This document shows positions 36,815-52,253 of a stretch of 64,000 nt of DNA, in pieces. How positions within the stretch are numbered: position 1 is the stretch's first letter; each line of letters begins with the position of its first letter. The notes below the pieces were generated by a model that made no database searches, was not told the origin of the DNA, and saw only the letters and a program-made list of their open reading frames with translations. The stretch is from NCBI RefSeq assembly GCF_035594125.1, contig NC_087176.1:19095091-19159090 (forward strand), given 5' to 3'. The translations under genes were made by a program, and so were the position numbers. Origin of the DNA: Scylla paramamosain (taxonomy: Eukaryota; Arthropoda; Malacostraca; Decapoda; Portunidae).

Positions 36815-38502
36815 GTGGGTCAGGGCGTCGCGCCCCCACCCTGGTGCCACCACCGTGTGGCTGGAGGGAAGGAGACTGCAAGGAGAGGCTTTGCTGAGTT
36901 TAGCCTTATCTGAGTATTACTGTGCGTGATTAGGATAGAGTTGATATTTTTATTTATTCTTTATTTATTATTTTTTTTATTTCTACACATATTTCAATAG
37001 TTCTGGAAATAACACCTTCACATATAGCATATAACATAGAGGGTGTATTTCACTTGTTAATTTTGAGGGTAAATTTTTATAATTTATGCCCTTTACTTTC
37101 CGTTTTCTCTCACGGTTAAGACTTCCTGTCGTCCTCTTTCATGGCAGACTATGGTATCTCGCTTCGGGTCGGTTCACCTAACAAACTTTCCACATTTTCA
37201 TCTTATCTCTGTTATATTTGTGTATTTTGAAATTGATAAACTGGTACATACCTTAAAAGGACACTATTACTTTGTCATATGTATAATCACGTTGAAGAAA
37301 GTAGCCTATCATGTTTACGAATTCAGGTTTTTTTCCTCTCAAAGTCCACCAGACTGATATACTTAAATGTGAAAGGAGTGGTTGTAACCCTCTTAGAGGG
37401 TTTGGAATCCATCTACCATAGTTCCACAACAGAGGGGCGTCAAGCAATCTTTCGCGTGAGGCCCCAGGATGCCAGAAAGGGCCTGGTTAAGCGAGGAAAG
37501 AATACTGGGTGACTTGTGATGTCAGAGTAAAATAATAAAAAAGGGAGAGGAAAGGAAAGCTTCGAGTGAGGTTAGTTAGTCAGTCAATGCAGTAAAAATA
37601 TAAGAAAGGCACAGCTGATAAGCAATAGGTCTTCTAAGCCTGCGGGTGGAGGGAAGTGGAGAGGGAGAGAGAAGATCCTTGCAGATTCCACATACTCAGT
37701 AGAGAAATTTGACGGAATGAAGTGTGTAGTAGACTAACACGAGAGTAGGAGAGGCCAGCCAGAGATGAGAGAAAAGAAGTGGAGAGGAAGACAAGGAGAG
37801 GAATTGTTTGCAGACTTGTAGAGTTTTCAACGGTGAAGAGATTGCAATGGGTAACTAATGGTAAGACGAGAGACACCGCGAAGGATGAAGGAACTGCACG
37901 AGTGAAGAGAAGTGACGAAGAGAGAAATTCCTTAGAGATTTCTGATACATACTGCAGACTTCCATAAGATAAAGGAGCTGTGATGGATAACTGAAGGGGC
38001 ACATGAAAGGATGGACGAGTGAAAGGCAGTGAAAGAGAGACATTCCTTAGAGATCTCATCATTTTTATAGGGAACTTGAATGCAGTGAGAGAGCAAGAGA
38101 AGCTGGCGGGAATGAAGGACACAGATGAACGAGATGTGAAGACGATAAGAATTGCTTGTATATTAAGAAGACTTGTTATTGCGTAGTAAGCAGCTACAAT
38201 GGCGAGGGATGTGTGGAAAGAAGCAAAGAAGAGATAAATGCCTTAGATCTCAGAGTAAGAGAGTTCCTAAGGAATGAAGTGACTGAGGGACTCCACCCAG
38301 TAAGACAGGAGTGGCGACGGGCAAGAATGAATGCTGTGGCTCAGTGACATTTAGTGATTACTTGCAGGCTAATGAGATGTATTAGGGAAAGCTGACAAGG
38401 TGAAGTGACTCCATTAGTGCCTTTGCCAAGTAACTACCAAGGATAGAAGAGATGGGTCACCTGAAAGAAGTGAAGGAGAAAAAATTACTGCAGGTATTGC
38501 AG

Positions 38503-38504
<2 letters not shown>
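36815..38504. repeat. No gene; purine-rich degenerate tandem repeat at 37630-38480
   Basis: 36815-37600 shows nothing. From 37630 a degenerate unit of roughly 120-130 bp recurs, with words such as ATTCCTTAGAGAT, GATAACT and GACGAGTGAA at about 37850-37945 and 37980-38055, and looser copies to 38480. Confidence 0.5.
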
Positions 38505-38561
<57 letters not shown>

Positions 38562-38562
38562 G
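38505..38562. repeat. (CA)n microsatellite
   Basis: About 57 bp of CA. Confidence 0.95.
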
Positions 38563-38851
38563 TGCTCCATCTCAGTATATTGTGGTGGGAAAGTTTAGCG
38601 TCAAGTGTTTATCCCTGGCCAGGAGGCGAGAAGGCAAGGTGGTGAGGGGGAGCTGTGTTCCCGCTGAGTGTCACCTCTGTTTATTTATCTCACAGACGCC
38701 ACCTGTCCCCCGCCGCCGTCACAGCCCACATTACAGTAAAAAGGTCCCGGCACAAGCTGTCTGAGGCTCCTGCGAGAACCTGCAAGGCGAGGAGGCGTCA
38801 CCACGGAAGTGCTTGGCAATAATGCAGCCATGCTATTATAAAAACCTGCTG

Positions 38852-38901
<50 letters not shown>

Positions 38902-39361
38902 GGTGTTTGCAAATACTCAGGTTGTGCCTACATATGTAGGCAAAAAGCAATAACTGCACATGATAACTTATTGCACTCTTCAGGTCAAGTCAAGTAAATA
39001 GAACGAGGCAAATCGTACACTAAACAATTAATTACACATTGTTTCAGATAATCTGTTGGACTCATTTAAAGCCACACGTAACACAGTGACGCTCACTCTC
39101 CATCGCTAAACACTTGTATCAACACACACAACATAAAATATTTTGATCACCACGTAATAAATGAAGTATATTAACACAGTACAAGTGATAATAACACACA
39201 GGGTCACTGCATGCGAAGGACCACAGAGAGTACCGTTTCTCACATCTTGATCAAGCACCAAATAAACACATGAAACACGTGAAAAACACATGGAAAACAC
39301 ACAATACTTTGACACAACTGCAGTGGCGACATTGAAGGCACTAGGACACTTCGAAGTACTG
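38563..39361. other. No gene recognised; (CT)n at 38857-38900
   Basis: One CT run. AT-rich sequence otherwise. Confidence 0.45.
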
Positions 39362-39411
39362 CTCGCGAACACCACGAAGTACAAAGCGACCAGCGACCCG
39401 CCTGTCTTCAT
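39362..39411 (-). CDS. Candidate first exon with signal-peptide-like N-terminus
   Basis: On minus, ATG at 39411-39409 opens MKTGGSLVALYFVVFAS. A basic residue and a hydrophobic core of about 12 residues end at small residues, as in a secretory signal. A possible donor (AGCA|GTACTT) follows at about 39360. Downstream the frame soon becomes low-quality. No second exon was found, so this is a weak candidate only. Confidence 0.22.
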
Positions 39412-39860
39412 GGCTTCACGATCTGAGTGTGCGACACCTCGGCACACAACCTTGCTGCTGCTGTCTCCCGCTGTCTGCCTGCTGTGTGCCTGCGCTTCGC
39501 CTTATCTTCGGTGCGCTACACATATCTACGTACACATATCTACGTCCATAAGGCCTATATCTCGCTTCAGAAACTCAGGAAACTCACTCCTACAAAAGGG
39601 TGTCCGTCAGCTCCCCTGCGCCACTAACCACCGAGGCACTGAGGGAAGCAGCGACACTCACGCAGTCACCACTCTTAACCTTGGCACCAGACTGAGTGGT
39701 GTGTTGGGCCGACACTCAAGGGGATGGTTTCGGCTCCGCGTGTGGTGTCATGACCCTCAACAGCTAAATGAGGGTTGTCTTGGGAGGCCAGACTGCTTGC
39801 GCCGTCATCAGTCTTGCGGGGGACGGTGACGCGGCTGGTGCCAGTACTACGACAAAAATA
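39412..39860. other. GC-richer stretch without a supported gene
   Basis: Open on plus (part of a 179-codon frame), but with no recognisable motif and no repeat. It could be the promoter side of the weak signal-peptide exon on minus. Confidence 0.3.
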
Positions 39861-39879
39861 CTATTAAAAACCCTTGCAA

Positions 39880-40044
39880 CTACAACCCATTAAAAAGGTA
39901 TTTCTCTTGTTAATGATGCAGATATCTTGTTAATCTGCCACTGGAACCACAAGAACATCATTAAAAACCCCTATAACTTACACTACAACATACTGAAATA
40001 GTGTTTCTCCTGTCACTAACGCGGAAATCTTGTTAATCTGTCAC

Positions 40045-40047
<3 letters not shown>
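39880..40047. repeat. Two further units of the ~102-bp dispersed tandem repeat
   Basis: The core TTTCTCCTGTCACTAACGCGGAAAT plus TTGTTAATCTGTCACTGGAA (about 40005-40047), and a diverged unit at 39900-39950, match the repeat at 26705-27002. Confidence 0.8.
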
Positions 40048-40114
<67 letters not shown>

Positions 40115-40353
40115 GGCGGGGCAAGGCGGCCAACACGCTTCGTTACGTTCGATTCATCTCACATAAGGTCCAGCCAGGAACATGTGGGCGGCGAGGGATC
40201 GAAGTGAGACATCAAATTTTCATGAGAGCGTCTAAAGGAGTTGGATTTCTGCCGCTGCATCTCTTAATGGTGCGAGTGCCAATAAGCTTTCAAAGGCGAG
40301 CATTATCAAATCATCCGTAATCGACATTTGTTACTGATTATTGAAAGGTGAAG

Positions 40354-40443
<90 letters not shown>
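40048..40443. repeat. (GA)n and (CT)n microsatellites about 250 bp apart
   Basis: GA at about 40048-40110 and CT at about 40358-40443: the same dinucleotide in opposite orientation, so the pair is an inverted repeat of simple sequence. Confidence 0.95.
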
Positions 40444-40445
<2 letters not shown>

Positions 40446-41548
40446 ATCAGCTATTTTTTACATCTAACTATCACTCTCTCTGTTTCCCTTTCTCTCTCTC
40501 TTCATCTTCGCTGATGACGTTCATTTGTACACAATAACACTCTTGTTTCACGACGCCCCACAATAACACACGACGAAGGGACGCGCTCATCAAAGTCACA
40601 ATGTCCTCGACTCACTCAACGAACGCTATCATGGGGAATATGAGGAGCTTAAATGTTACCAGTGAGACGGAGACAGCAGAAGATATTGTGTGTGTGTGTG
40701 GGGGGGGTGGATGAGGGGGGAGGTGGATGTGGTTATCAGTGCATAGTACCATCAGTAATTTTAATCTTACTGTATCTTCTTGATGATCAATAAATTATCT
40801 ATCTCTCTATTTATCTATCTTTTTATCTATCTATGTATCTATCTATTATTCAGTCTATTTATCTTTCTTCGTTCTTTGTCTTTCCAATCCCATGTTTCTT
40901 TTCCTTTCTTTAGATTGTTTAGTGCAGCTTATCACGCAGCCGCGTCAGTGCCAAGAAATATGCCGCTGTTTTTATTTTTTTTATTCGTTATGTTCCTTTG
41001 TACTCCAGACTGCAATAAACAAAAGCTGTCTACGCATTTTATTTATTTATTTTTTATGTTTCGTACTTTTTCTCTGCCAACGAGGTTAAAAATGCATGAA
41101 TTTTCTTTGCTAGTACCACCACCACCACCACCACCACCACCACCACCACTTCAAATGTTAATGGTTTTATCAGGAATGCTAAACTTTCCTTACATCTTTC
41201 AAACCGCCAGTCTTCTTTACTTTATATTCATGTCCTCTTTTACATCTTTCATCCCTAACCTAGCGGGCCTTTTGTGTCCATACCAACCAGTCCCTTTAAA
41301 AAAAATAAATTGGATAAAACTGAGTACAGACAAAGCACCGAGAGATTACCTTTAGATCCGGAACAGGGCGAGGAAAATACAGATACGTAAATACAGAAGG
41401 AAAGAACGAGCCGGCTGGACTACAAGGGGTCGGCAGAGTTGCTCATAAATTCGTACCTATTCTCAACAAGGCGAGCAGGGATTAGTGCGTGAAAGGAGGC
41501 AAGCCCAAATGGTTTCCGACTGCCTGGAGATTCAAGTTCGTTGCATCT
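40444..41548. other. No gene recognised; (CTAT)n and (CCA)n tracts
   Basis: TATC-type tetranucleotides at 40795-40850 and CCA at about 41115-41149. A 191-codon plus frame (40780-41355) spans both and is low complexity. Confidence 0.5.
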
Positions 41549-41553
41549 CGCGC

Positions 41554-41634
<81 letters not shown>
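41549..41634. repeat. (CG)n(TG)n alternating purine-pyrimidine tract
   Basis: About 20 bp of CG followed directly by about 65 bp of TG. Confidence 0.96.
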
Positions 41635-41637
<3 letters not shown>

Positions 41638-41959
41638 GGGAGGTGTGGGTGTGTAAAGTGAGGTGTATTCATCGAAACATTTTTTTTTTTCAGTCTGCTG
41701 TCTTTATTATCCTAAATATTGGAGCGACAGACAATTAGTCAATATCGGCCGTCAGTTATCGATCAGACAGCCAATCATTCACTCGGTTCAATAATCCTGG
41801 GAATTTATCAGTCCTGTAAAAGTTCATCGTACTCTGTCAAGGTATTATTACTCACTCACTTTTTCACTCACTCACTCAATTCGTCAGTTAATTTATCAAT
41901 GTCTTGCTTTAATTATGTACTCCTTCTTTCGGCACTTATAATTCCGGAATGTTGTATGG
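41635..41959. other. No gene recognised
   Basis: AT-rich with TCAC/CAGT-like words leading into the tetranucleotide array. Confidence 0.4.
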
Positions 41960-42028
41960 GTAGTCAGTCAGTCAGTCAGTCAGTCAGTCAGTCAGTCAGT
42001 CAGTGAGTGAGTGAGTGAGTGAGTGAGT
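41960..42028. repeat. (CAGT)n then (GAGT)n tetranucleotide array
   Basis: About 11 CAGT units then about 6 GAGT units. Confidence 0.95.
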
Positions 42029-43151
42029 CAGTCGATCAATCATTCAATCAATCAATTAATTCATCATCGTCCTGGAAAAGCGAATACTCCTCTACCAAGG
42101 TAAGATAAGTACAGGAACGAGTAAGAGAAGGAAGTTCACCTGTTCCTGCACCTACCTATCTATTCTTTAACATTACATCCCTTACCATGTGCATTTATCC
42201 AAGCGTAAAATATATGTTTAAACCAGATAAAAAAAAAAAAAAAGCACTGTAAAAAAAAACAAAATCTATCTCCTTAGCAATCTATATCTACCAATCTATA
42301 AATCGATGTAATTAATCTATCTATCTATCCATCTACGAAAGCAGACTGCATTTACTAACTAACCTAGCATCTACAAACTCACCATAACCATCTACTCACC
42401 TACCTACCTTACACCAAACACCTTACCAACCAACACGCCTATCTGCACCCACCTACCCATCCACATCCACATCCACACACACACACCAACAACCTCCCAG
42501 TAATGCGTTGTTCTCACCTTCCCTTTCTACCATATCTCTTATTACGATGCCTTCCCACACTCCCCTTACCTCCCCTTACCTTCCCCACCTTCCCTCCAGC
42601 CTCCGCCTTCCCTTCGCCTCCCGACCCTCTCTTCAGGTGCCGTCAAATCCCATCAGGGTCGTCGGGGCACCAAGGGACCAACGTGGTTCTTTCTCCTTCA
42701 CGTTTGAGCTTCAGTACATTTTTTTCCTTCCCTTAAGAAGCCGAGACGGAATAAAGGGAACAAAGAAATGGAGAAGGAGGAGGAAGAAGAGGAGAAGGAA
42801 GAAGAAGAGGAGGAGGAGGAGGACCACTACCACCACCACTACCACCACCATCAGCAGCAGCAGCAAAAAAAGGAGCAAGAGACAAGAGAATGGCAGGTTA
42901 AAAAAAAAAAAAAAAACTACGTGGAAAAATAACAGTGGAAGAAAGAAAATGAGAGATGGAGAGATAGAGATGCGGAGGAACAGGACGAGTCATTGAGGAG
43001 TACAGGAAATGAACGAGGCAGGGGATTGAAATGGAATAAAACAAGACAGAAAAGTTAGCAAAGAAAAAAAAAGCAAGGCGAGCGAGGGAGAGCAAGGAAT
43101 GAGTCAACAATCGATCTCAGCTCAGGAATTGCGGGAGGGAGGCGAAGGGAC

Positions 43152-43153
<2 letters not shown>
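42029..43153. other. No gene recognised; mixed purine-rich and trinucleotide tracts
   Basis: Poly-A runs at about 42230-42243 and 42899-42916; GAGGA and CCA/CAG tracts at 42775-42866. Confidence 0.5.

Positions 43154-43239
<86 letters not shown>
43154..43239. repeat. (GA)n microsatellite
   Basis: About 86 bp of GA, with a shorter GA run at 43335-43370. Confidence 0.95.
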
Positions 43240-43243
<4 letters not shown>

Positions 43244-44424
43244 AGGAATATACTTGTGTGCTTTTGCTTCTGTATGTACTCGCACTAACTTGAAAAAAAT
43301 AAATAAATAATGGAAACAAATAAATAACTTACAAGAGAGAAAGAGAGAGAGAGAGAGAGTGGAGAGAGAGAACAGTAAACATATACGAACCAAGCAAAAA
43401 CAAGTAAAATGAGGCGGGCAGGTGTACAGTACTCAGTAATCAAGGTGTGGATTGTGGCAGCCAGGTAAGACGACCCACTCACAACACGTGGACTACTGAA
43501 TTACAAAGTGGAGGCATTCCAGACCAGGTGTGTAGGAGACTGAGGTGATGTGGCAGGTGTGTGTGGAATTCAGGTTTATACAAGAGGTCGTATGTGTAAA
43601 AGGTAGATGTGTGTAGGTGTGTGTGTTTGTTGTAGAGTAGCAATGACTGAGTGGTGGTAAGCTGTTGTCATCATTAGTAACTTCCATGGCTCTTTTGCAG
43701 AAGGATGGGTTCATTAAGTCACCGAAACTGTATTGATTGTTGATGTTATTCTAAGGCACTCAAGCAATACAGCTTTTTTTTTTTTTTTTTTTTTGTTTTG
43801 TTATCAATTTTCTTATCCTCGTCCTTCTTCATTATGAGAAAGCTCTTTTTATCGTTTATTTTGCTCTACGCTAGTGTCACTAACACAAACTAGATTAAAC
43901 TTTATTGAATACAAAAGCACGAAGACTAAATAAATCATAATGAATACAAAAAAAAAACTCTCTTTAGTTATCTATTATCCTTTAATTTATTTCACCATCC
44001 CTAAATTGCCATTACCTTACTCAAACCAACCTCCCACTATCTATTCCACTCCAGCTTGACAATATTTCCACGTCTTCACCTACACATCTAGATTACTTAT
44101 ATATATTTTTTTTTTTGTGTTTTTTTTTTTTAATAGTAACATGTGTAATGACTCAAATATTGTTACTTTTTTCTCTCTTTTTATTTTTTACATCACGCTT
44201 TGCTATCATGCATATTCGTAAGGATAACTGGTTGCTGGTGTTCTTGCAAGTAGTGTTTGGAACCACGGGAAGTGTTTGGCAGGATAACTCGTCCCTGCAC
44301 TCCTCTCTTCAGCTCAGTTTCGTTAAAGACACACCTGATGGTCGTGAGGGGGAGCATGGAGAGAGACCATGGCAAGGAGGGATGTCAGTGAGATTTACGT
44401 CTATTTTCACTTCCATTCCCTATA

Positions 44425-44429
<5 letters not shown>
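43240..44429. other. No gene recognised
   Basis: AT-rich with poly-T at about 43774-43794 and 44104-44131. Confidence 0.45.

Positions 44430-44484
<55 letters not shown>
44430..44484. repeat. (CT)n microsatellite
   Basis: About 54 bp of CT. The ORF crossing it (44369-44848) is judged spurious. Confidence 0.95.
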
Positions 44485-44487
<3 letters not shown>

Positions 44488-45719
44488 TATTTCTTCGGTA
44501 CAAGGGGAGTGTGATGGCCCGTCAATATCCTTCAACATGCACACAGCACCGGCTTGTCTCCCGAGGATGTGGTCAGTTATTCATCCAATACCACGGAACT
44601 ATTGCCACTGCATCGCCAGGGTTACACCTCTATTACCTCTCACTTATACGGCGTTGATTGACCGATCAACCCTGCAAGTGAGGATGGACAGCTGCTTCAG
44701 TCAGTTGCCAAGTGTGCACACAAGCCAGCCTGAGAGGGTTTCAGACCAAGGCAGTCTATCGGTCAACACACGGCCGCCACGCTATTCCGAGCCACTCAAG
44801 CTACTGCCAGGTACGGAAAGTGGTTTTAAAATGCCTCGCCAAAAGTAAACTCTCCATTCTGGTTTCCAAGTGAGTGTTATCATCGAAGTTCTGGAGTAAA
44901 GGTAATCGATTCACTTCCATTAGGCGTGTTTGGCGGGAGTCTGATCTTTAGTACCACGCCTGACGCTGAGGTGAAGACTTCGTAAAATGCTGGTTCTATC
45001 TTTATGGCGGAAGTGAAATGCTTTATATTCTCCTATTTTTCATCGTCATCGGAGAAAATTTACTTTTATTCATTCCTTCGTCAGGCATGCTTGCACCAAG
45101 AGTACACGTGTAGCACAACTGAGGAGGAATTCATGCGCCAGCAAAATATTTGTCTCGCGTGTGTGAACAACTTGTACTCTGCCCGTGTCAGGGGAAAGAA
45201 AAGTACCTGTCGTAACACACCGATTGTTTGGGCTACGAGAAAAAAAAACTTCAGGACTTTTGCCATTTTTCTACTCCTGTACTTACTTTACTTGCCTTTC
45301 TTGTTCCTTCCAGTGTTTACAAAGTTAAAAGAAAAACAATATCACAGTATATCACATTACAAAGCGGACTTTAAGATGTTACACTCATTTTATATTATAA
45401 CTACTCTGATACAAAGAATTTTACTTTTTTAACAGACAAATTTCGCAAGATCATTCCTCTCTTAAATTTCTTTATCTTATTTCTTTTCCTTTGGTCACAT
45501 TTGTTTCTTTTGTAGCTCTGACTTTCCTCTCTTCGGCGCGGGTGAAGTGAGTACCCGATGAACAGGTCATCTGTCTTCAGACCTTAACAAAAAGCCAGTG
45601 GAGAGAGAGGCCATTCGTCTTTCCTGAGGCAAGTCAGGGTTTCCTTGGATAATGATTTGCTGTGCCTGTGCCGTAATCAAGTAAGAAACGCCGCTAAATA
45701 TTAAAGCGAAAAATGACCG
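44485..45719. other. No gene recognised
   Basis: A 142-codon plus frame at 45004-45432 shows no recognisable motif and ends in AT-rich hydrophobic translation. I do not call it. Confidence 0.4.
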
Positions 45720-46340
45720 CAGAGGTAAAGACAGCTACATGCAGCAGCTTGAGGTAGAGACAGGAGGGACGGCAAGAAAAGGAACACGGAGGGAGGAAGA
45801 CATAGAGAGAATGAAGGTAAGGAGAGGGCAGGCCATGACAAGTTAGGGGAAGGGGAAGAAAATAACAAACATCTAAGAGAGTATGGAAAGTTACTGTGGT
45901 GGAAAAAAAGAGAGGTAATGACAAATTAAGGCAAGCAGGTAAAGGAACGAAGAAATAGAGGGTATGGAACATTACTTACGTAAGAAAAGGGAAGTTTGAT
46001 ATTAGGGGAAAGGACGAAAAGGAGAGAAGATACTAGGGTCTGCAAAACATTCCCTGGAAGATAGAAGAGGACAAAGGGGGACAAAAGGAGGAAGATGCAA
46101 TGGGTAGGACTAGTGGAGGTCATAAATAGCCAGGGAAAAGGACGAAGGGAGATGTAGGAGGGTACAAAAAAAAATACTTGGGTAGAAAGAGAGGAAAGTA
46201 TAATAAGCCAGGGAAAGGGGAACGCGGGGACGAGGATGCAATGAGTAGGGATTTGAGAGAGTCTGAAAAGTAAGGGAAGGGACAAAGGGAATAAGATGAG
46301 AGGGGTACGAAAAGTCACTGAAGTAGGAGGAGGAGGAGGG
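45720..46340. repeat. Degenerate purine-rich tandem repeat
   Basis: Recurring words: GCAATG(G/A)GTAGG, CCAGGGAAAGG, GACAAAGGG and GGTACGAAAA or GGTATGGAA, spaced roughly 95-120 bp. Confidence 0.6.
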
Positions 46341-46685
46341 AGAGAAGGAGAACAAGGAGGGGAAGGAGAGGCCCGACAGACCTTCCACCCACCAAATTAC
46401 TCGCTTACGTGGGATGATGCGAAAATATTTGCGCGGAAATGCAGTTTCTGGAGGCACGCCCACGGCTCATCAAGGTTAGGCAAACACAAATTCCTCCCTA
46501 ATGAAGTATTTTAGCGGGGGTCTCTGCCTGCGTAAGTCACTTTCCTGGATATGGATATTTTCTGCCGAGAAGTGCACCACATTATTATTTTTTTCCTGTT
46601 TTTATATTTCTTTTGTCATACGAATTATTTTAGTCAACTTCGTTCTTTTTATCATATGGACTGGTGAGAAAGAAGTTGATAGGTG

Positions 46686-46688
<3 letters not shown>
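46341..46688. other. No gene recognised
   Basis: Nothing supported. Confidence 0.4.

Positions 46689-46742
<54 letters not shown>
46689..46742. repeat. (CT)n microsatellite
   Basis: About 53 bp of CT. Confidence 0.95.
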
Positions 46743-46745
<3 letters not shown>

Positions 46746-47074
46746 CCTCCTATTTTCACCTACAGTCGTTCCTGTTATTTGTTTCAATTTCACTTCACAT
46801 AATTCAAGTAGCAATAACTTTCATTCGTTTTTTTTTTTCATTTCCTGTCGTTGTTATTATCGTTGTTGTTGTCGTCGTTGTTGTTGTTGCTCATTCGGAG
46901 ACAATTAACGCAAGGATTTAATCGCATTACGCAGTTTGATTTATGCTCGTAATTGTTTAACAAGCGATAAATTTCAACAGTAAATACGACTTCACAAATA
47001 CTGGATTCTTTGCTGCCACGGAAAAACAGAGTAGCAGAATGAACTATACCATTATTAGTGCGCGGGTGAGGCCG

Positions 47075-47080
<6 letters not shown>
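46743..47080. other. No gene recognised; short GTT/GTC tract at 46850-46890
   Basis: Nothing further supported. Confidence 0.4.

Positions 47081-47159
<79 letters not shown>
47081..47159. repeat. (TG)n microsatellite
   Basis: About 79 bp of TG. Confidence 0.96.
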
Positions 47160-47161
<2 letters not shown>

Positions 47162-47780
47162 AAGTGACATGTCGAGGGCTAAGGCTAATAAACTTGGGAG
47201 CCCTTTGCAAGCAACAGCCGCATGATGTGACACAAGACGGGTCGCGAAGGGAGGCGGGGGCATGGACTGCGTGAGGCGGAGCTGGACAGGACAGGAGGGA
47301 GACAGGCTGGAAATGAAAAGTCGTTGAGGGAAGGGATGCGGAGAGTAAGGTTCTTTTGGTATGGGGTTGTTTATGAAGGGGTGAGTGTAGGGACGGAGTA
47401 AATAAAGTGAGATATGACAAGGATGGATAGATGGATGGATGTGTTAGATGGAATGGAAGCAGAAAGAAGTAAGGATAAACAAGTGTTGAAGTGTTAAGTA
47501 TGGAGTTGTGGAGTGTGTCAATGAAGAGAAGGTAGATCTGGATGGTGTTAAGTTGGACCGATTGCTACTAAATTGATACGACCTTTGCCTCACGCATCAC
47601 GCACAGAAACATTAAAACAATAAAGGAACCAAATTCACGGTGTTTTTGATGCAAATGTGCCTCAAAACACAGTATCATTGCCCTGTTTGTCGCTGACGGG
47701 CGCCCATTAGCCCAGTGAATCATTCTATAATGGCATTACTCATATCAAATTCAGTCCACGCATGGCAATATATGACGGAC
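47160..47780. other. No gene recognised
   Basis: Contains a short GGAT run (47425-47440). No supported exon. Confidence 0.4.
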
Positions 47781-47781
47781 G

Positions 47782-47843
<62 letters not shown>
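47781..47843. repeat. (TG)n microsatellite
   Basis: About 62 bp of TG. Confidence 0.96.
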
Positions 47844-47845
<2 letters not shown>

Positions 47846-48641
47846 CGCCTCAGCACTTGGTTCTTACTTATTTTTTTTTTATTACTTATTCATTATTAGT
47901 CGATTTATTGTTACTAATTTATTGATAACTGGAAACAAACAAACATCTGACTCTGCGTACCCTGATGTTTAGCCAACATTAAGTCAGGTCACTTAAGGAA
48001 TCCAGATGTCCTGAGTTTGGGCTGCCACACCCAGCTAAGCATGGCCCCTATCGTTACCCTCACCCCAAACGTTCCGCGCACTTTGATCAATATAAAATTA
48101 AATATAACAATGCCTAACATATCCATTCTTTTCACGCCAAATGTGTGTATTATATCTTTTCTTTCTTGTTTCTTGAGTTGAATGACCCCCCTTTTTTTTA
48201 TATTTAACACCATTACAGGGACCTTAAGAAACCTACGTAATGTATTAGAGAAAAAAATGAGACAATACATTCGCAATCAGCCAAGTGATTCCTTCAAGTA
48301 GTGAGTTCTGCGCCTTTACCTGCAGCACTGTATAGCTGGTGAGCCAACTTCCAGCGCGGCCATTGTAAATCATAGACATAAATTTTCGATTAATTTACGT
48401 TTATCCGATAAGTTCCTCATTTTTTTAAAGTTAAGTCTCGCGTGATTCTTCCGTATGTTCTCAATCCGGCTGGTGTAATTTTCAGCCATTACTTTAACAT
48501 TTAGCACCCGGTAGGATTATATGTGCGAAAAACTTGCATGTTGCGTTCGTGGAAGAGGAAACGGTGAGCCATCCTATCTTATTGTGGTCTGGCCGTCCCT
48601 CCTGCAGGGGGGAGAGAGTCAGTGGCCAGGCACGCGACGAG
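47844..48641. other. No gene recognised
   Basis: AT-rich. Nothing supported on either strand. Confidence 0.4.
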
Positions 48642-48734
<93 letters not shown>

Positions 48735-48900
48735 CATGAGGAAGAAGAACCACTAGACCATAGAAGCCTTGCTGTACGTGGGCCAATGAACATATTCACA
48801 ATAAACACTATCATTACTTCTGGTCAGGACAAATGGAGCGGCAAGAACGTAATGAACTGTGTTGGCTGTGCATGGAGGCAACCACTGGCGATGGAACGTA

Positions 48901-48935
<35 letters not shown>
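48642..48935. repeat. (GA)n and (CA)n microsatellites
   Basis: GA at about 48645-48731 and CA at about 48902-48935. Confidence 0.95.
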
Positions 48936-50644
<1,709 letters not shown>

Positions 50645-50689
50645 ATATTTATTATCATCATCATATTAGAGATAATGATGATGATGATA

Positions 50690-50780
<91 letters not shown>

Positions 50781-50806
50781 TAATGATAATAATAATAATA
50801 AATCAG
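50645..50806. repeat. (ATG)n/(AAT)n trinucleotide array
   Basis: GATGAT units at 50672-50720 passing into AAT at 50720-50803. Confidence 0.94.
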
Positions 50807-51792
<986 letters not shown>

Positions 51793-52138
51793 TGCCGTGT
51801 CCATTCAAGTCAATTACATAGTCAGTTCACTCTAATCAGAAGCTTAGGATATTGAAAGTGATGGTTTTTAGTTGGTTTACTTTATTAATAAGAAAAAAAA
51901 TGGCAGCATATTTGTCTTCCACTACAGTACAATCATATAAAAAATTACTAATGGTATAGATTGTATAAATGTTATTTTTTTATTTATTTTTTTTTTTTTT
52001 TTTTTTTTTAGTAACAGCACATGTATATACACAAGGCAACTTGTTTATAAGTGGCTAAAGTTGCCTTTTTTCACATTTCTTTTGTCATCATTATTTTTGT
52101 GGGTTGCACTCACACACTTGATCCTCAATGTGTTCAAT

Positions 52139-52183
52139 TCATAGATTTCATAAGTTACTATTTGTAACTTATGAAATCTATGA
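52139..52183. repeat. Perfect 20-bp inverted repeat, 5-nt loop
   Basis: Left arm TCATAGATTTCATAAGTTAC at 52139-52158, loop TATTT, and an exactly complementary right arm at 52164-52183. A T-run follows the right arm, so the transcript would look like a hairpin plus U-tract. It sits at the start of the T-rich satellite region. Confidence 0.95.
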
Positions 52184-52253
52184 AGATTTTTTTTTATTTT
52201 CCATCATTTTTTTCATTTTTTTCTGATTTTCTGATTTCATTTCAATTTAGTTT

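Noticed and set aside
39290..39829. 179-codon plus-strand ORF
   Set aside because: No recognisable domain or bounded exon. Composition is that of a random open frame in GC-richer DNA.
44369..44848. 159-codon plus ORF
   Set aside because: Runs through a CT microsatellite; the remainder shows no motif.
45004..45432. 142-codon plus-strand ORF
   Set aside because: It begins plausibly but ends in AT-rich hydrophobic translation, with no motif and no splice-bounded subsegment.
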